Source: Arthrinium phaeospermum
Lineage: Eukaryota; Ascomycota; Sordariomycetes; Amphisphaeriales; Apiosporaceae
DNA length: 64,000 bases
NCBI GenBank assembly: GCA_006503535.1
Contig: QYRS01000007.1
Coordinates: 1,984,001 to 2,048,000, forward strand
Direction: 5' to 3'
In this document: one piece after another, positions 52,329 to 63,429 of the stretch
Layout of the letters: each line of letters starts with the position of its first letter
How positions within the stretch are numbered: the first letter of the stretch is position 1
Made by a program: the position numbers and the translations under genes
Notes under the pieces: model-generated
Databases searched by the model: none
Told to the model about the DNA's origin: nothing
The model's input: the letters and a program-made list of their open reading frames with translations, nothing else

Positions 52329-54433
52329 CTACAATTTGGCTGCCCGTGCCGTCCCCCCTTGTAGCTCCTTCTTCGCCCGTTCCCGCAGCTCCCTCCTCAA
52401 GAGCTTGCCAACCGCGTTCTTGGGTATCTCGTCGACAAACAGCACGCCGCCCCTCAGCTGGTTATGGGGCGCCAGCCGGTCCGCCACGTGCTTCTGAACG
52501 TCGGCGGCCGTCAGGGCTCCTCCCGCCTCCTCCTCGGCGCGCACCACGAAGGCGCACGGCAGGTCCCCCGCGGACGGGTCCGGCAGCCCGATGACGGCGG
52601 CCTCCTTGATGAGCGGGTGCTCGATGAGCAAGCCTTCGATCTGGGCGGGGGCTACCTGCAGGCCCTTGTACTTGAGCAGTTCCTGGTGTTTACGGAACGT
52701 TGTCAGTTGTGCGTACTGCGTCTTGGCAGGTCGGTGGTGTTTGATAGCGGGCGGGATAAGGGAGGGAGTGAGTGTTTGGGCTAACCTTCTTCCTGTCCAC
52801 GACGTAGAACTTGCCGTTCCGCATCACGGCAATGTCCCCAGAGCAGAACCACCCGTCGCGGAACGCATCCCGGGTCGCCGCGGGGTTCCCGTAGTAGCCG
52901 CGCGTCACGACGGGGCCCCTGATGACCAGCTCCCCCTCGCGGCCCGGCTCGATATCCCTAAAGTCGTCGTCGACGAGCCGCAGCTGGACGGTCGGCAGGA
53001 TGGAGCCGATGGAGCCCGTGTCGTCGCTCTCGCCGGCCGGGACCGCCGTCACCGCGCCCGTTGTCTCGCTCAGGCCCCACGTCTGGCCTAGCATCTGCTG
53101 CGGCTGCGGCTGCTGTGGGGCCCCTGCTGCGGCGGCGGCCGCTGCCCCGAGCTTCTTGTTCGCCGATTGTTGGAGTTGGCCGTCCATGGGGGCTGCGCCT
53201 GTCACGGCGCCCGCGAGCCAGGAGAATTGGTCTGTTACCTCGGGGGCTTTGCTCATGCGCAGGTAGATGGAGGGGACCGTGTAGAAGGCCGTGATCTTGA
53301 ACTGCTTGGCGTGCCGGAGTAGGTCGGGCCAGCTATACTTGCGCATCCACTATTCCAAGAGTCAGCGAAGAGTAATTCGACCACTGATGCGGGCATGGAG
53401 GTGGGTGGTGAGCAAGTGAGAGATGAAGCATACGAAGACTGTGCCGCCAGCGTACAGCGCCCCGACGAAATACCCCCAGAGACCGGCGATGTGGCTCGTA
53501 GGTAAGTGCGCCAGAGTGCGGTACTCGACCGGGGGTATGGCCACCCCCTTTTTGGACTGCTCCAGGACCCAGTGCCGGTTGTAGACCGAGGTGATGAACG
53601 TCTCGGCCACCAGGTTCTGATGCGACAGCATCACGCCCTTGGGCAGGCCCGTGGTTCCGCTGGACCACAGGATGACGATGAGACTGTCCCTGAGCGCCTG
53701 CCGATCCGTGACTCTGGCCCACGACAATCGCGATCCGGAGATGGCCTCGACCTGTCCAGCTACACTGTGCAGGCTCCGTGAGGTCGAGTCCAGGACCAAT
53801 ACGTTGCGGGCCGGAAGGTTGCACTGGGCAGCCGCTTTCGTGACCACGTCGAGGTGCTCGCTACCGCAGATGACCAAGCCCGACTTTGCCTGGCTGATCT
53901 GGCGGGCCAGTTCCGCCACTGCTCATTGGGCAATAATCGCCGTTAGCAGCCCCTCCCTCGAGTCCCCTGATGATGCTACACACAAGAGAACAAGAAATCG
54001 CGACACGATACGTACCTGTAGAAGAAGGACTCGCGGCCGAGAAGACGCCGCCCGCCGCAATGACGCCGTAGAAGACGGCGGGCAGCAGGATCTGGCCGTA
54101 CCCGATCACGGTGACGACATCGCGGCTCGGGCCGTGGGCGCCGATGCCGTAGTGGGTGCGGAGGCCGTGGGCGATCTGCTCGCTGAGGCGCCGGAGGTCG
54201 GCCTTGGTGAGCTGGTTGGCCGGGTTGGCGGCCTCGACGTGGGCGATGGTGTCGTCTTGGGCGAGGGAGTGGGGGGAGACTTTGTTTTTGGGTACATGTT
54301 AACAATTAGGTCATCTTGCTGTTTATGTCGCCTCATTCGTGTACTACTGACCGAATAGTAATGTCAGGAGATCCAGCGCGGGGATCTCGGGGTCGGCGAA
54401 GTGCGGGTCGTGGTGCGTGTAGATTCGAGACAT
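52329..54433 (-). CDS. peroxisomal acyl-CoA synthetase / 4-coumarate-CoA-ligase-like
   Basis: Five exons: 54433-54352, 54279-54016, 53918-53434, 53349-52786 and 52682-52329, giving 582 residues with phases that close. MSRIYTHHDPHFADPEIP is the start. The phosphate loop SSGTTGLPKGV is at about 205-215 and is followed by MLSHQNL. GYYGNPAATRDAF, GWFCSGDIA and VVDRKKELLKYKGLQVAPAQ are the hinge and substrate motifs. IPKNAVGKLLRREL has the C-terminal catalytic Lys. The last three residues, AKL, are a peroxisomal targeting signal (PTS1). The enzyme makes an acyl-adenylate and then an acyl-CoA from an aromatic or fatty acid. An Ala/Gln/Pro-rich insert (KKLGAAAAAAAGAPQQPQPQ) precedes the QTWGLSETTG motif. 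It likely feeds a peroxisomal pathway. Confidence 0.93.
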
Positions 54434-54764
54434 CGTGTATAACTCAACTCCGTGCGCAGCTTTTTCTCTTCTACTAGGAGTTGTGAATTAGGCATGACGC
54501 ATCTAGATTCATGGTTTCCTTATATACAAGCGTATCTAGTTGCATTGCCAAGTTCTGCATCGCAGTGAGGGGAAGGGGCCTTGTCGCGCCGAGGTATGTC
54601 GGGGATTCTGCCGATCGAACTGCAATTGGGTTCTCCGATTCACCCCAATTTGGTACGTCGGCACTTTGAAGGCTACACCAAGCATCCAAGTTCTCATGAT
54701 TCACCGTTCCTGCCTTTCTTTCGTCAACCGTATTACAAGCCCAGTCCTCCCCATCGTCGTCCAT
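54434..54764. promoter_or_regulatory. short upstream region of the ligase gene
   Basis: About 330 bases between the EthD gene's stop and the ligase start, with the ligase promoter by position. Nothing specific seen. Confidence 0.35.
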
Positions 54765-55178
54765 TCACTGCAGGAAGACCCCCTTAGTCCACTCCGAAAA
54801 CTTGGCCTCGTCGGCCGCGATGATCCTGCTCGTCTCGGGGTCCTCGAAGAAGGCCCAGTTGGCGTCGAAGTGGGCCTTGTCCCGGTACGTCAGGATGGCG
54901 ACGGCGTCGTAGTCGACGGCGTCCGGGGACGTCCCGACCAGCACCGCCGCCGGAAACGCCCCATTGGTGCCATTGGTGCTGTCGTCGCCGCGCATGATGT
55001 AGTGGCGCTCGTGCGACAGCGGGAACGTGTCGCCCGTCAGGTTCCGCATCAGCGGGATGTGCACGTTCTCGTAGTGGTCGCGGAACTGCGCCGGCGTGAG
55101 GTCCTGCCGCCGGCGGCCGAGCATGAGGAGCTGGTAGCCGGCGCCGGTCAGGCTGAGGCCGCTTCGGATTAGCTGCAT
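54765..55178 (-). CDS. EthD-domain protein
   Basis: A 137-residue single exon. LLMLGRRRQDLTPAQFRDHY opens a dimeric alpha+beta barrel: LTPAQFRDHYENVHIPL is the EthD motif with the conserved His pair, and DAVAILTYRDKAHFDANWAF is the second half. A loop rich in Asn, Gly and Thr (DDSTNGTNGAF) separates them. EthD proteins in fungi are often found beside aromatic polyketide genes, where they can act as dehydratase or decarboxylase, or beside catabolic genes as in the ETBE operon of bacteria. No signal peptide. Its placement directly upstream of the acyl-CoA ligase, same strand, hints at a joint role, which is inference. Confidence 0.85.
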   Translation of the reverse strand: MQLIRSGLSLTGAGYQLLMLGRRRQDLTPAQFRDHYENVHIPLMRNLTGDTFPLSHERHYIMRGDDSTNGTNGAFPAAVLVGTSPDAVDYDAVAILTYRDKAHFDANWAFFEDPETSRIIAADEAKFSEWTKGVFLQ

Positions 55179-56451
55179 GGTGATGATGAGGGGAGCGCTG
55201 GTTTCAATTATCGATGATATAACAAGGCGATAAGTGATTGATGATGACGAAAACTCAAGAATTGACGCTGGAAAAGAAGTTGGTGGTCTTCGCGTCAGCC
55301 GCTGAAGTCAGCGTTAGCGCACTCTACTGCCTCTGTATACGGCGTATTCAGGTCATTCACGGCAAGCCGCTTCCCAAGCTCAAGTGCAAGCCGTCTTTAA
55401 GATAGCTACATAGTCACCCATACTGGGGAATTGGATACACTCAAAAGCATGCAAGGTGTGGTATATTGTCAGTGACTTATGAGTAGGCGCATCGTTACTC
55501 GCAGGAATGTGTGTAATTCGGGATTTGCCTTACTCTAGAGAGTAACGGCAGATGCCATATCCTATCTATAAAATGACAGTAGCGATCCGCTGACGTGTCA
55601 TACCAATATACGAATAAGACGGAAAGAAGAAAGCAAGAAGGAGAGGCTACCACGTGTGCGGGACGATCTCTTGGATCAAGCACGTATGCATCCGTGAACT
55701 CAATGCCGCGCCGTCAGGCATGCCACGATGCTGCTAGGCCAAGTCCCCGGTGGCATTGGAATGTCGGACTTGGCCATGGTACTCATTATGTACAACTGCA
55801 CCATCTGATACCTGGAAGTGATACTTCGCCGACAGCACAGACACGGATGATTCGATATACTTTGCGGCCTTGGTTCGGCGACTCAAACTAGCTGCAGCTG
55901 GAGCGAGTCATCCCACTACAAGATCGGATGGAACCTGCCAAGGTAGTTACAGCGAGAAAAGGATGCCAAATGATGTCTCGGGTACTTGCTCTGGCATCAG
56001 TCAGTCTCACAGTTGCTGATGTGATATTGGCCATTATGTACTTGTTCACTGTGGCTCTACCATTGTCAGCTATAAAGAGCAAGTCCTAAAAGAGCCCGGA
56101 AGCTCACTTGAAGCGTAACATATTGGGCGTTTTCTAGTCAAGAGCTTCAACGGCTACTCAAGTATGTATTTTCAAGACCACGAGGGGAAGGGGCTTTCTA
56201 GTTCGCCCGATTTCCAAAGCCTTACTGTATCAGGGTCTACTGGTATTAACTGTACATACAAAGGCCTGGGTCATGTTGGGACGAATAAGTTGGGACCGTT
56301 GTGGTAGCACATGCTGCCAGCTGCCCTGGTGCCAAATCAAATATCCCCCCACGTTCCCCCTCTTAGCCTTTTTCTCTGGAATGGCGGACGTGACGTGTAA
56401 AATGTCGCCTGCCTGTGTTCTATCACATCTGGTGATACCCCTCGAACCCCT
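55179..56451. promoter_or_regulatory. divergent intergenic region
   Basis: Between the minus-strand EthD gene and the plus-strand receptor. Should contain both promoters. No gene recognised. Confidence 0.4.
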
Positions 56452-58365
56452 ATGCAACCGGACTTCAGTTCGACCGTGGTGGGCGTGTCAAGCGCGTCCA
56501 TGGGAGCCGTGACGGCCGGACTGGCCTTGAGGCTGGGCACGAGGATCCTCGTCGACAGGAAGTTTGTGTGGGAAGATGGCCTTGCGGTGGTTAGCTGGGT
56601 AAGTAGGCCATCAATCCCTGAGGGAACCTGGTCTTATGCCGTTGGTGCACAGCTGGCTCAAATCGCTTTCTGTACAATTATCATTGTTGGTAGGTATTTC
56701 CCTCCCGATGAGCCCTCTTGCGATGCGTAAGTATTGATGGCAACGGGCATACCAGAGACACGGTACGGTCTTGGAAAGCACTGGGAGACCTTCGACGTTG
56801 CCTACATTGATCTCTACCTCAAGGTGCGTCTACTCCAAAGGGCCCGGCCGAGAAAGAAATGCGCAGCATAATGGATTGGTGACCCCCCACCCTGGACACG
56901 AACAGTTGATCACGATGAGCTCGGTGACGTACACGTTCGCCCTCATCACGGCCAAGGCCTCGCTGGCGGCCCTGTACCTGACCGTGTTCCGGGGCCGGAG
57001 CTGCCTGCTGCAGACGCTGAACCAGGGCCTCCTGCTCTTCTTCGCGTGCGAGGCCGTCGAGGAGACGGCCGTCGTGACGTCGCAGTGCCTGCCCGCCATT
57101 GGCGCCTGGAGCGCCTCCTCGGGCTCGGGCACCTGCGTCAACCTCAAGCCGTTCTGGTGGACCACGGTACGTAGTAGGGGTTGTGAAACACGGGCGCCTC
57201 TCCCCCGACGCAGTACCCGTCCTCCCTCCATCTTGGCAAATAGTTGCATTATCATTCATTCATTCATGCATCGACTAACTAACTGAACCCCCGTCCGTCT
57301 CGGGATCTGCACGCGCAAATAGTTCGCCTGCTACATGGCTACCAATCTCCTCCTCTTCTTCCAGCCGATCCCGTTCCTCTGGTACAAAGGCCTGCCGCCC
57401 TACGACATGGCGACGCTGGTGGGCATTGCGATTGTCGGCATCTTGTGCGCGCTTCCCGCCCCCCTTTTCTTTTTTCGAATATCCTCCGACTGTTCATTAC
57501 AACATCAAAAATCGCTGACCAAGACACCAAGGACTTGCGTCGTTTCGCTCCTTCGCCAGGCCGCCGTGGCTAAGATCGGGAGGGACATAACATGTACGTG
57601 AATAACTCAGAAAAGGGGGGAAAGGGGGAAAGAAATTGATCGCTGTCATCACCGTTTACCTCCCTGTCTGCCCGAGGGGAAACGTCCGCTGACTGAAAAG
57701 CAGACGACTATTCTATGCCCTACATTTGGTCCGAGATCGACGTCTGCGTCGTCCTGCTCTTCTCGTGCGGCCTGTCGGTCCGGGAGATTCTTCACTCATC
57801 GAAGACGGCGGCGGCGGCGGCGCCACGACAGCCGCCGTCGGCGTTGCTGGCCCCCCTGGGATGGCCTTCGTACCTGGCCCACCACCTGCGGCAGCTCGGA
57901 CGAGCGAACGAGGGCGGTCACCGCCGGTCCCGGGACACGACCACTGGTGCGTCGTCGGATACGTTCCAGGAGCGGATCGCGTGGCTCGAGCTCCTCAACG
58001 CCCACACCGGGTACGGGGTGCCGGGGAGCCGGCGGCCGCTGGGGACGCAGATTATGATCGAGGCCTGTCCGGCGGCGGCAAAGGGGGCGACACAGACAGC
58101 GACACCGACACCGGCGGCGGCGCAGACGAACTGGTGCAAGCATGCGAGGATAGATGAGGTGGTGGAGGAGTGTGGGAAGGGCAAGAAGTCGATGGGGGGC
58201 GGCGGGATCATGGTCACGCGGGAGGTCGTCTGCACGGTGGAGGAAACGGTGGAGTCCGGGAAGCATGGGGAAGAGGGGGAGGCTCACGAGCAAGACATGT
58301 CCTCCAGTTCGGGGCCTGGATCGGTCGTGCTGATGACGACGAGTACGCGGGACGACGGCATCTAG
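56452..58365 (+). CDS. Pth11-like integral membrane protein (fungal rhodopsin-fold family)
   Basis: Seven exons: 56452-56598, 56653-56689, 56756-56823, 56906-57166, 57323-57444, 57532-57593 and 57704-58365, total 452 residues; phases agree at each join. TM segments are visible: ASMGAVTAGLALRLGTRILV, then LAQIAFCTIIIVG, then TYTFALITAKASLAALYLTVF, TLNQGLLLFFACEAV, CYMATNLLLFFQPIPF, MATLVGIAIVGI and IDVCVVLLFSCGLSV. YGLGKHWETF and KASLAALYLTVFRG with the Trp/Cys pattern CxxLxPFW are typical of the fungal Pth11/SatC-like family. The cytosolic tail is long and Gly/Pro/Thr rich. Members are plasma-membrane sensors or unassigned proteins near metabolite clusters; no ligand is known here. The short 37-nt second exon and the exon 3 acceptor are my least certain calls. 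Confidence 0.8.
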
Positions 58366-58640
58366 CTTTGGTTGTTAGTTGCGGGATAGACGCGAACCGA
58401 ATCTCTTGAGGCAAGGCACTAGAAGAGCCAACATTAATCATAATCTAGAGAGAACAGACAGAATTGGACAAAAGGAGGATTCGGGGGTGGTTGCAGCGCC
58501 CCCTCTCCAGGCATGCAGACCAACCAACAGTTTCCTCTCCACTTTTGAGTGTCTTGGCCCCCATTAAGAGCTCATGCAACCAACATCCCTCTCCCGCTCC
58601 GTGTGTCTGGATCGCAACTTCATAAGCACGCAAACCAGCC

Positions 58641-59870
58641 ATGGCTAATATAATCACGATTGGCGGGCCCCATGCCCTGACCGTAGTTTTCGGCGAAGCC
58701 ACGGACCAGCACTCCCATCTCCAATGCCGCCAGCTCGCCGCGGCCGCCTTCGGGGCCCCTCTTTCCGAGCAGGACTACCTGGAACGGGAGGAGTACCTCG
58801 GCCAGCAGCCCCTCACCCGAGACGGCGGATGGCGGACCTGGTGCCTTCGCACGACGACTGCGGAGCCGCCGACAGGCCAAGTCGTCGCGGCTTGCACGAC
58901 GATCCAGCGGAGCCTTCTAATCCGCGAAGAAGGAGGCGGCGGCGGTGTCGTCCAAGAGAAAAAGGGGTACTGCATCGCGAGCGTGGTGACCCATCCTGAC
59001 TTTCGCGGCAGGGGGCTCGCGTCGGCGCTTCTTGAGCATCTCGGGCGGTGGCTGGATGGACCGGGCGGGGCAAGTGCTAGTATGCTGTACACCAGCATTG
59101 GAAACGTAAGTAGGCAACACGTAATATCTTTTTGGGGAGGGTTTGGACGCGCACAACCTCGATACACACGCTGACATTGCTCCAAGTTCTATCACGATCG
59201 GGGCTGGAGAATGCTTCCCGCCCACGAGGCTGTGCTCTCCTTTCCCACGCCAGGAGTACGCTCGCCGTCGGATCAGACATCAGCTCCGACGACACGGCTG
59301 CTGGGTAGAACCGAGATCTCCGAGTTGTGTGTGCGCGACGTGGAAAGCATCAGAAATTTGTTCCGGGGTCTCCAGGGGAACGAGGACGAGAGGCACGTCT
59401 CGGTTCTTCCGACGCCCGAGATTACGACCTGGATGCAAGATCGAGGGGACTTCACCGCCTCCAAGGTCTCCTCGGAGAGGACCACGACGCCACCGCTTCA
59501 CCACGGCTCCGTCTGCGAAGCGACGGATACTTGGCTGTACTGGTATCACGACTACCGGAAGCAGCATCTGGCGATTCAGAGGGTCCATCTGGGGGCGTCG
59601 TTCAGTAACCAGACTCAACTCGTGGAGGCACTGGCGGCTCTCCTGTTGGACGCAGTGGATGACGCCAGGAAACGGAACCTGCCGCGGGTGGTTATCTGGG
59701 ATCCAGATGCTTCTACTCTGGAAGCTGCCAGTACACTGGATAGAACCCACATCATTAAAGTTGAGTATGGCGAAAGAGTTGGTTCCAGCATGCCGTCTAT
59801 ACGCTGGCGTGATGCAGACCTTTCGCGGAAGATCATTGTCCACAATAATGAGAAGTTCGCCTATAGCTGA
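58641..59870 (+). CDS. LYC1-type lysine acetyltransferase-like protein (GNAT)
   Basis: Two exons, 58641-59105 and 59187-59870, total 382 residues (GTAAGT donor, CCAAG acceptor). GKVVACTTIQRS-like and YCIASVVTHPDFRGRGLASALLEHL at about 118-140 form GNAT motif A, with RGRGLA as the acetyl-CoA pyrophosphate loop. ASMLYTSIGNFYHDRGWRML spans the splice and forms motif B with Y/F-x-x-x-GW. The C-terminal half, RHVSVLPTPEITTWMQDRGD and TDTWLYWYHDYRKQHLAIQRV, matches the extra domain of the yeast Lyc1-like proteins. Lyc1 acetylates lysine in lysine catabolism in Yarrowia. I infer a similar small-molecule N-acetyltransferase. Confidence 0.85.
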
Positions 59871-61892
59871 AGGATAATCTCATATGTTCAATGCAAATTC
59901 GTTACTACATGACCTATGAGACATTCATGACATCTGTTTGTCAAGTATACCAAAGTGTGCTAGAACCGCCTCAGGTGCCTTGCCGCGACTGACATTCCAA
60001 GGGACGGACGTCTCCTTTCCATCAATCAGGGCAAGTAGCCAGCCAGTATGACAGATCCGTCAAGAGTGGGCGTGAGTTTGGAGGGGAACGCCAAGAGATA
60101 GAAGAAAGGAAAAGGGGCAAGGGAGGGAAAAGAAACAGACTCGGGAGAAGCTCAGCACAGTCGAGAATCTCGCTTCACGCTTTCTCCAGATCTTGCCTGA
60201 GTAGGTAGACTGGTTGGAGTGCATGAAGCAGGACTGTTTCTCATCATTGCTTCGTGACAAAATCAAGAAATACGCTTTTCCCCTTTTTCAAAGCTCAGCA
60301 CTGCGAGTGCTTTGTCTTTGTGAGCGACTGCTCGCTCGCCTTGGCTTGCTGGACTCCCCGCATCATTCCTCGTCATTGCTTGCTGCTGTGTACCGATTCA
60401 CCGCTGTCCCTCTCAGCGTGATCGGTTGTGACTCAGCACCGGGAAAGGAGCAAGGTAGCCAGCCCCCCACCACTGTCACCTGCTCCTCCTTCCCATCATC
60501 CCGTTCTCCTTGACAGAAGAAGGGACGATGAGCCTTCTCTTGGACCTGGTCCTGTCATAAAAGGCTGGACAAGCTCGACGTCGGACAACAACTCCCAGCT
60601 TGGCTTGGCACGTTTGGCCGAGTGGTCTTGCGTCTCCGATGATGATGAAATGATCCGAGTGTCAAGAAAGCCAACGGCGCCCTTAATGGGTTATTGTTGA
60701 GACCATTTGCACGTTCTGAGGAGCAACGATTTTTCGTTGGAAAGCAGTCAAAGAGGGTGTGTCCTACTGGTTTATATATGCATTATTCTCGCCTTATCGA
60801 CGGGGGATAGATAAAGAGAATTTTGACACCAACCATTGAAAAGTTCGGCCTCGAATCCACCAACAACTGAGCAATGCACAAACTTTAAAGCCACACCTAA
60901 AGGTAATATGTATGGACTTGAGAAGATTTGCGGTACTTCGACCTTGTCAGTATGTCATTACGCCCACCGGCTAGGACTAACACCGGGTTAGGAGAGTCGT
61001 GATGTTCTTTGGCGTTGAAGGAGTTGTTGGGCCCAGCAAGTCTGGAGTATCAATATTCTTTGAGTACATACTCTCCTCGAAGCAGGTGTCGCATGAGCTC
61101 CGTATTTTGCAGCTGCTGGCATAGATACAGTGGCAGGACACGGTAGGTGTAGCTAATAATCTTCCAATGGACATCGAGCCCCATTGTGCAAGCTTTTACC
61201 TCTGAAGGATACACAGGCATGGCTGAAATTCTGGTACTTTAGCTTTTCTTCAATGTAGCGTATCTCAAATGGGATCGAATATCTTTCTTACTGGCACGGT
61301 TCTCGTGAGTTTACAAAGGGCCACGATATCTTGAGAGCTAAACATTGTTATTTGAGTTAGGCAGGAGGTGGTCCTCGGTACGTTGACTGCCAGCAATGTT
61401 CTTCTATTCATAAGGGTCATGTTTGGTAGTGGGTACGTTTTTGAGGGGTTTGGGGACGTCGAGTATAATGCCTTCATTTTAAGTATATACACTGAAGGGA
61501 AACTTGCTCTATACATGAGCTTTTCAACTCTGTTGGCCTTGGTTGCCATTGAATCGAAATTCATGTGGCGGGCAAAGAGATGGGTATGCAAACAGGTCAC
61601 GAGATTTGACCGGTAAAGATAAAAAAAAGAGCATCCATATACATTTTGATTCGCTAGATGTACGCCGTGAAGCCCAAAAGAAATAAACATAATCTCGTTA
61701 TACCATCATGATTGGAAGGGGATCAGGCTTCGGATGCGGCACCTCCCTCCAGCAACCGATTCAAGCCCGTCATTATTGTGTCCAATAATGAAAAGTACCC
61801 CCTTCGCAGCTGCCCGCCCTGGAAACACCCAAAAAGCATATCAGCTCGAAACCTCTCACCCGCACTGGGTGATTGGGCTTGTGTTTTCTCGC
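59871..61892. other. intergenic (2 kb), nothing recognised
   Basis: Frames at 60214-60513 and 61265-61690 lack motif, splice partner or codon bias. The composition is average. Confidence 0.4.
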
Positions 61893-62453
61893 CTAGCACT
61901 TCAAAACCCCAAAGTCATTCTTCAATGAAGTGACCTCTGCAATTAGGGTTTATTCGTTAGCTCGAGCGGTTCCATGGTGAGCACCACCTCGGAGGGGATC
62001 GGAGGTCGTCTTACCAGTGTTCAAGGAAGCATCCACCGGAGGGTCTCCACAGGTGCAGTTTAGCCAGACCGTCTTCCGGTATATCGGGAGGCGGTGGACG
62101 AGACGCGATATACTGCAGTCCGTGCACGAGTCTCCATAGTTGCCTTGGGGGATGGCCTGTATTTCCGCCCAACGTCACGTCACACCGGTCAGCCTTTATA
62201 GTGGATGAGGAGGAAAATGGAAAAAAGTGTTGGGCGGGAGGATAAAACGTACGGCAAGTTTTTGGTTGGCCCAGCCGTAGCACTCGTTCAAGTTGATCGA
62301 GGCCGGCTTCAGCGTACCCTGGCCGTCGCCCGCGTCGCAGTTGGCGGTCAGGAGGCCGGTGGCGGCGTCCAGCTGCTCGTCGAAGCAGTTGTTGCCCCAG
62401 TTGACGGCGCCCGAGACCGCAATCAGGGCGGAGATGATCTGTACGGCCTTCAT
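61893..62453 (-). CDS. secreted CVNH (cyanovirin-N homology) lectin-like protein
   Basis: Assembled from three exons: 62453-62253, 62156-62015 and 61936-61893, total 128 residues. Donors GTACGT and GTAAGA, acceptors ACAG and GCAG, with CTAAC and CTAAT branch words in the second intron; phases close. MKAVQIISALIAVSGAVNWG is a signal peptide. The mature part has the CVNH pattern twice: LTANCDAGDGQ then ASINLNECYGWANQKL, and IPQGNYGDSCTDCS, WLNCTCGD, DASLNTEVTS with a final GVLKC. Cysteines are paired as in the fold. CVNH proteins bind mannose-type or other sugars; in fungi they occur in secreted and intracellular forms of unknown biological purpose. The RLVHRLPIYRKTVW insert in repeat two is longer than usual. 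Confidence 0.8.
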
Positions 62454-63429
62454 AATTGCGACAACGTCAGGATAATCGAGTGTGGCTTGTTGGGTTGAGA
62501 GTCGGTGGTGAGAAAGAAGGCAGAGATTGTCGCGGCGAGGAGGGGATTATATGCCAGTGAAAGTCTCACCACCTTGTTTCTGTGAACAACCCATTCCTCG
62601 ATGACATGATTGATTGATAATCTGGCAGATAATCGCTGGCGCTTACGGGGTGGGGGCAACGCGCATGTTTCCACGCTGGATGCGACCTTGACTGTGACGA
62701 TGTCTGGGGGCTTTTCTTCATATACGGCAGGCTTATAGCCCGCCAGGAGGGCGTGTGATTGGTCAGAGACAGTCCACCCAGCGTACGGAAGACGCCGGTC
62801 CACCTTTTGTGCCGCAGTCTGACAGTGGCTAGCTGGAAAGAGGTTATTCTCAAAAGTGGGATTGGTTGAATCTTATTGGGCGGGCCCCAGTATTGGACGG
62901 AGTCGAATCCGACTGCGCTGGGTGGGCATGCCTATAATACCGTCTATATGAGCAAAAGAGAACTCCATCGGACCGGTGGGATAAAGAAAAAAAAAAGCAA
63001 AGAAAGATCCTTCACGTTGGATTCGAAAACATCTTCAAACTCTCTTGGTTGTGAGATGTCTAGTTGACATGACCATACTATTTTGAGTCGAAGGACATCG
63101 AAGTATGTAGATAGATCCCAGCAAGCTGCGCCTCCAATAGATACCCTGCTCGCCTGCCCTGTCTGTCTGCCTTGTCTTCCCTGTCTGCCTTGTATGCCCT
63201 GTATGCTCCGTGCTACCCTGGCATGAGGGGAAGCCGAGCAATAGGTTCCCACTCCCCGCCATCTCTCAATCGTATGTCCATGCCAACCTAGTGACAGCAT
63301 CATGGGACCTTTTCGCGTCGCTATCAAGCCATTCTTGAATGACGAACTTGGTAAGCAAATCGTCATCACAGGATCCACAGCCAACGGCGAATTTCAACCC
63401 ATACTACCTAGTCAAGCCGCTCCTACACA
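62454..63429. promoter_or_regulatory. divergent promoter region with a pyrimidine decamer array
   Basis: Between the minus-strand CVNH gene and the plus-strand kinase-like gene. At about 63155-63210 the plus strand has an imperfect array of CTGTCTGCCTTG/CCCTGTATG words of roughly ten bases. Nothing else recognised. Confidence 0.45.
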
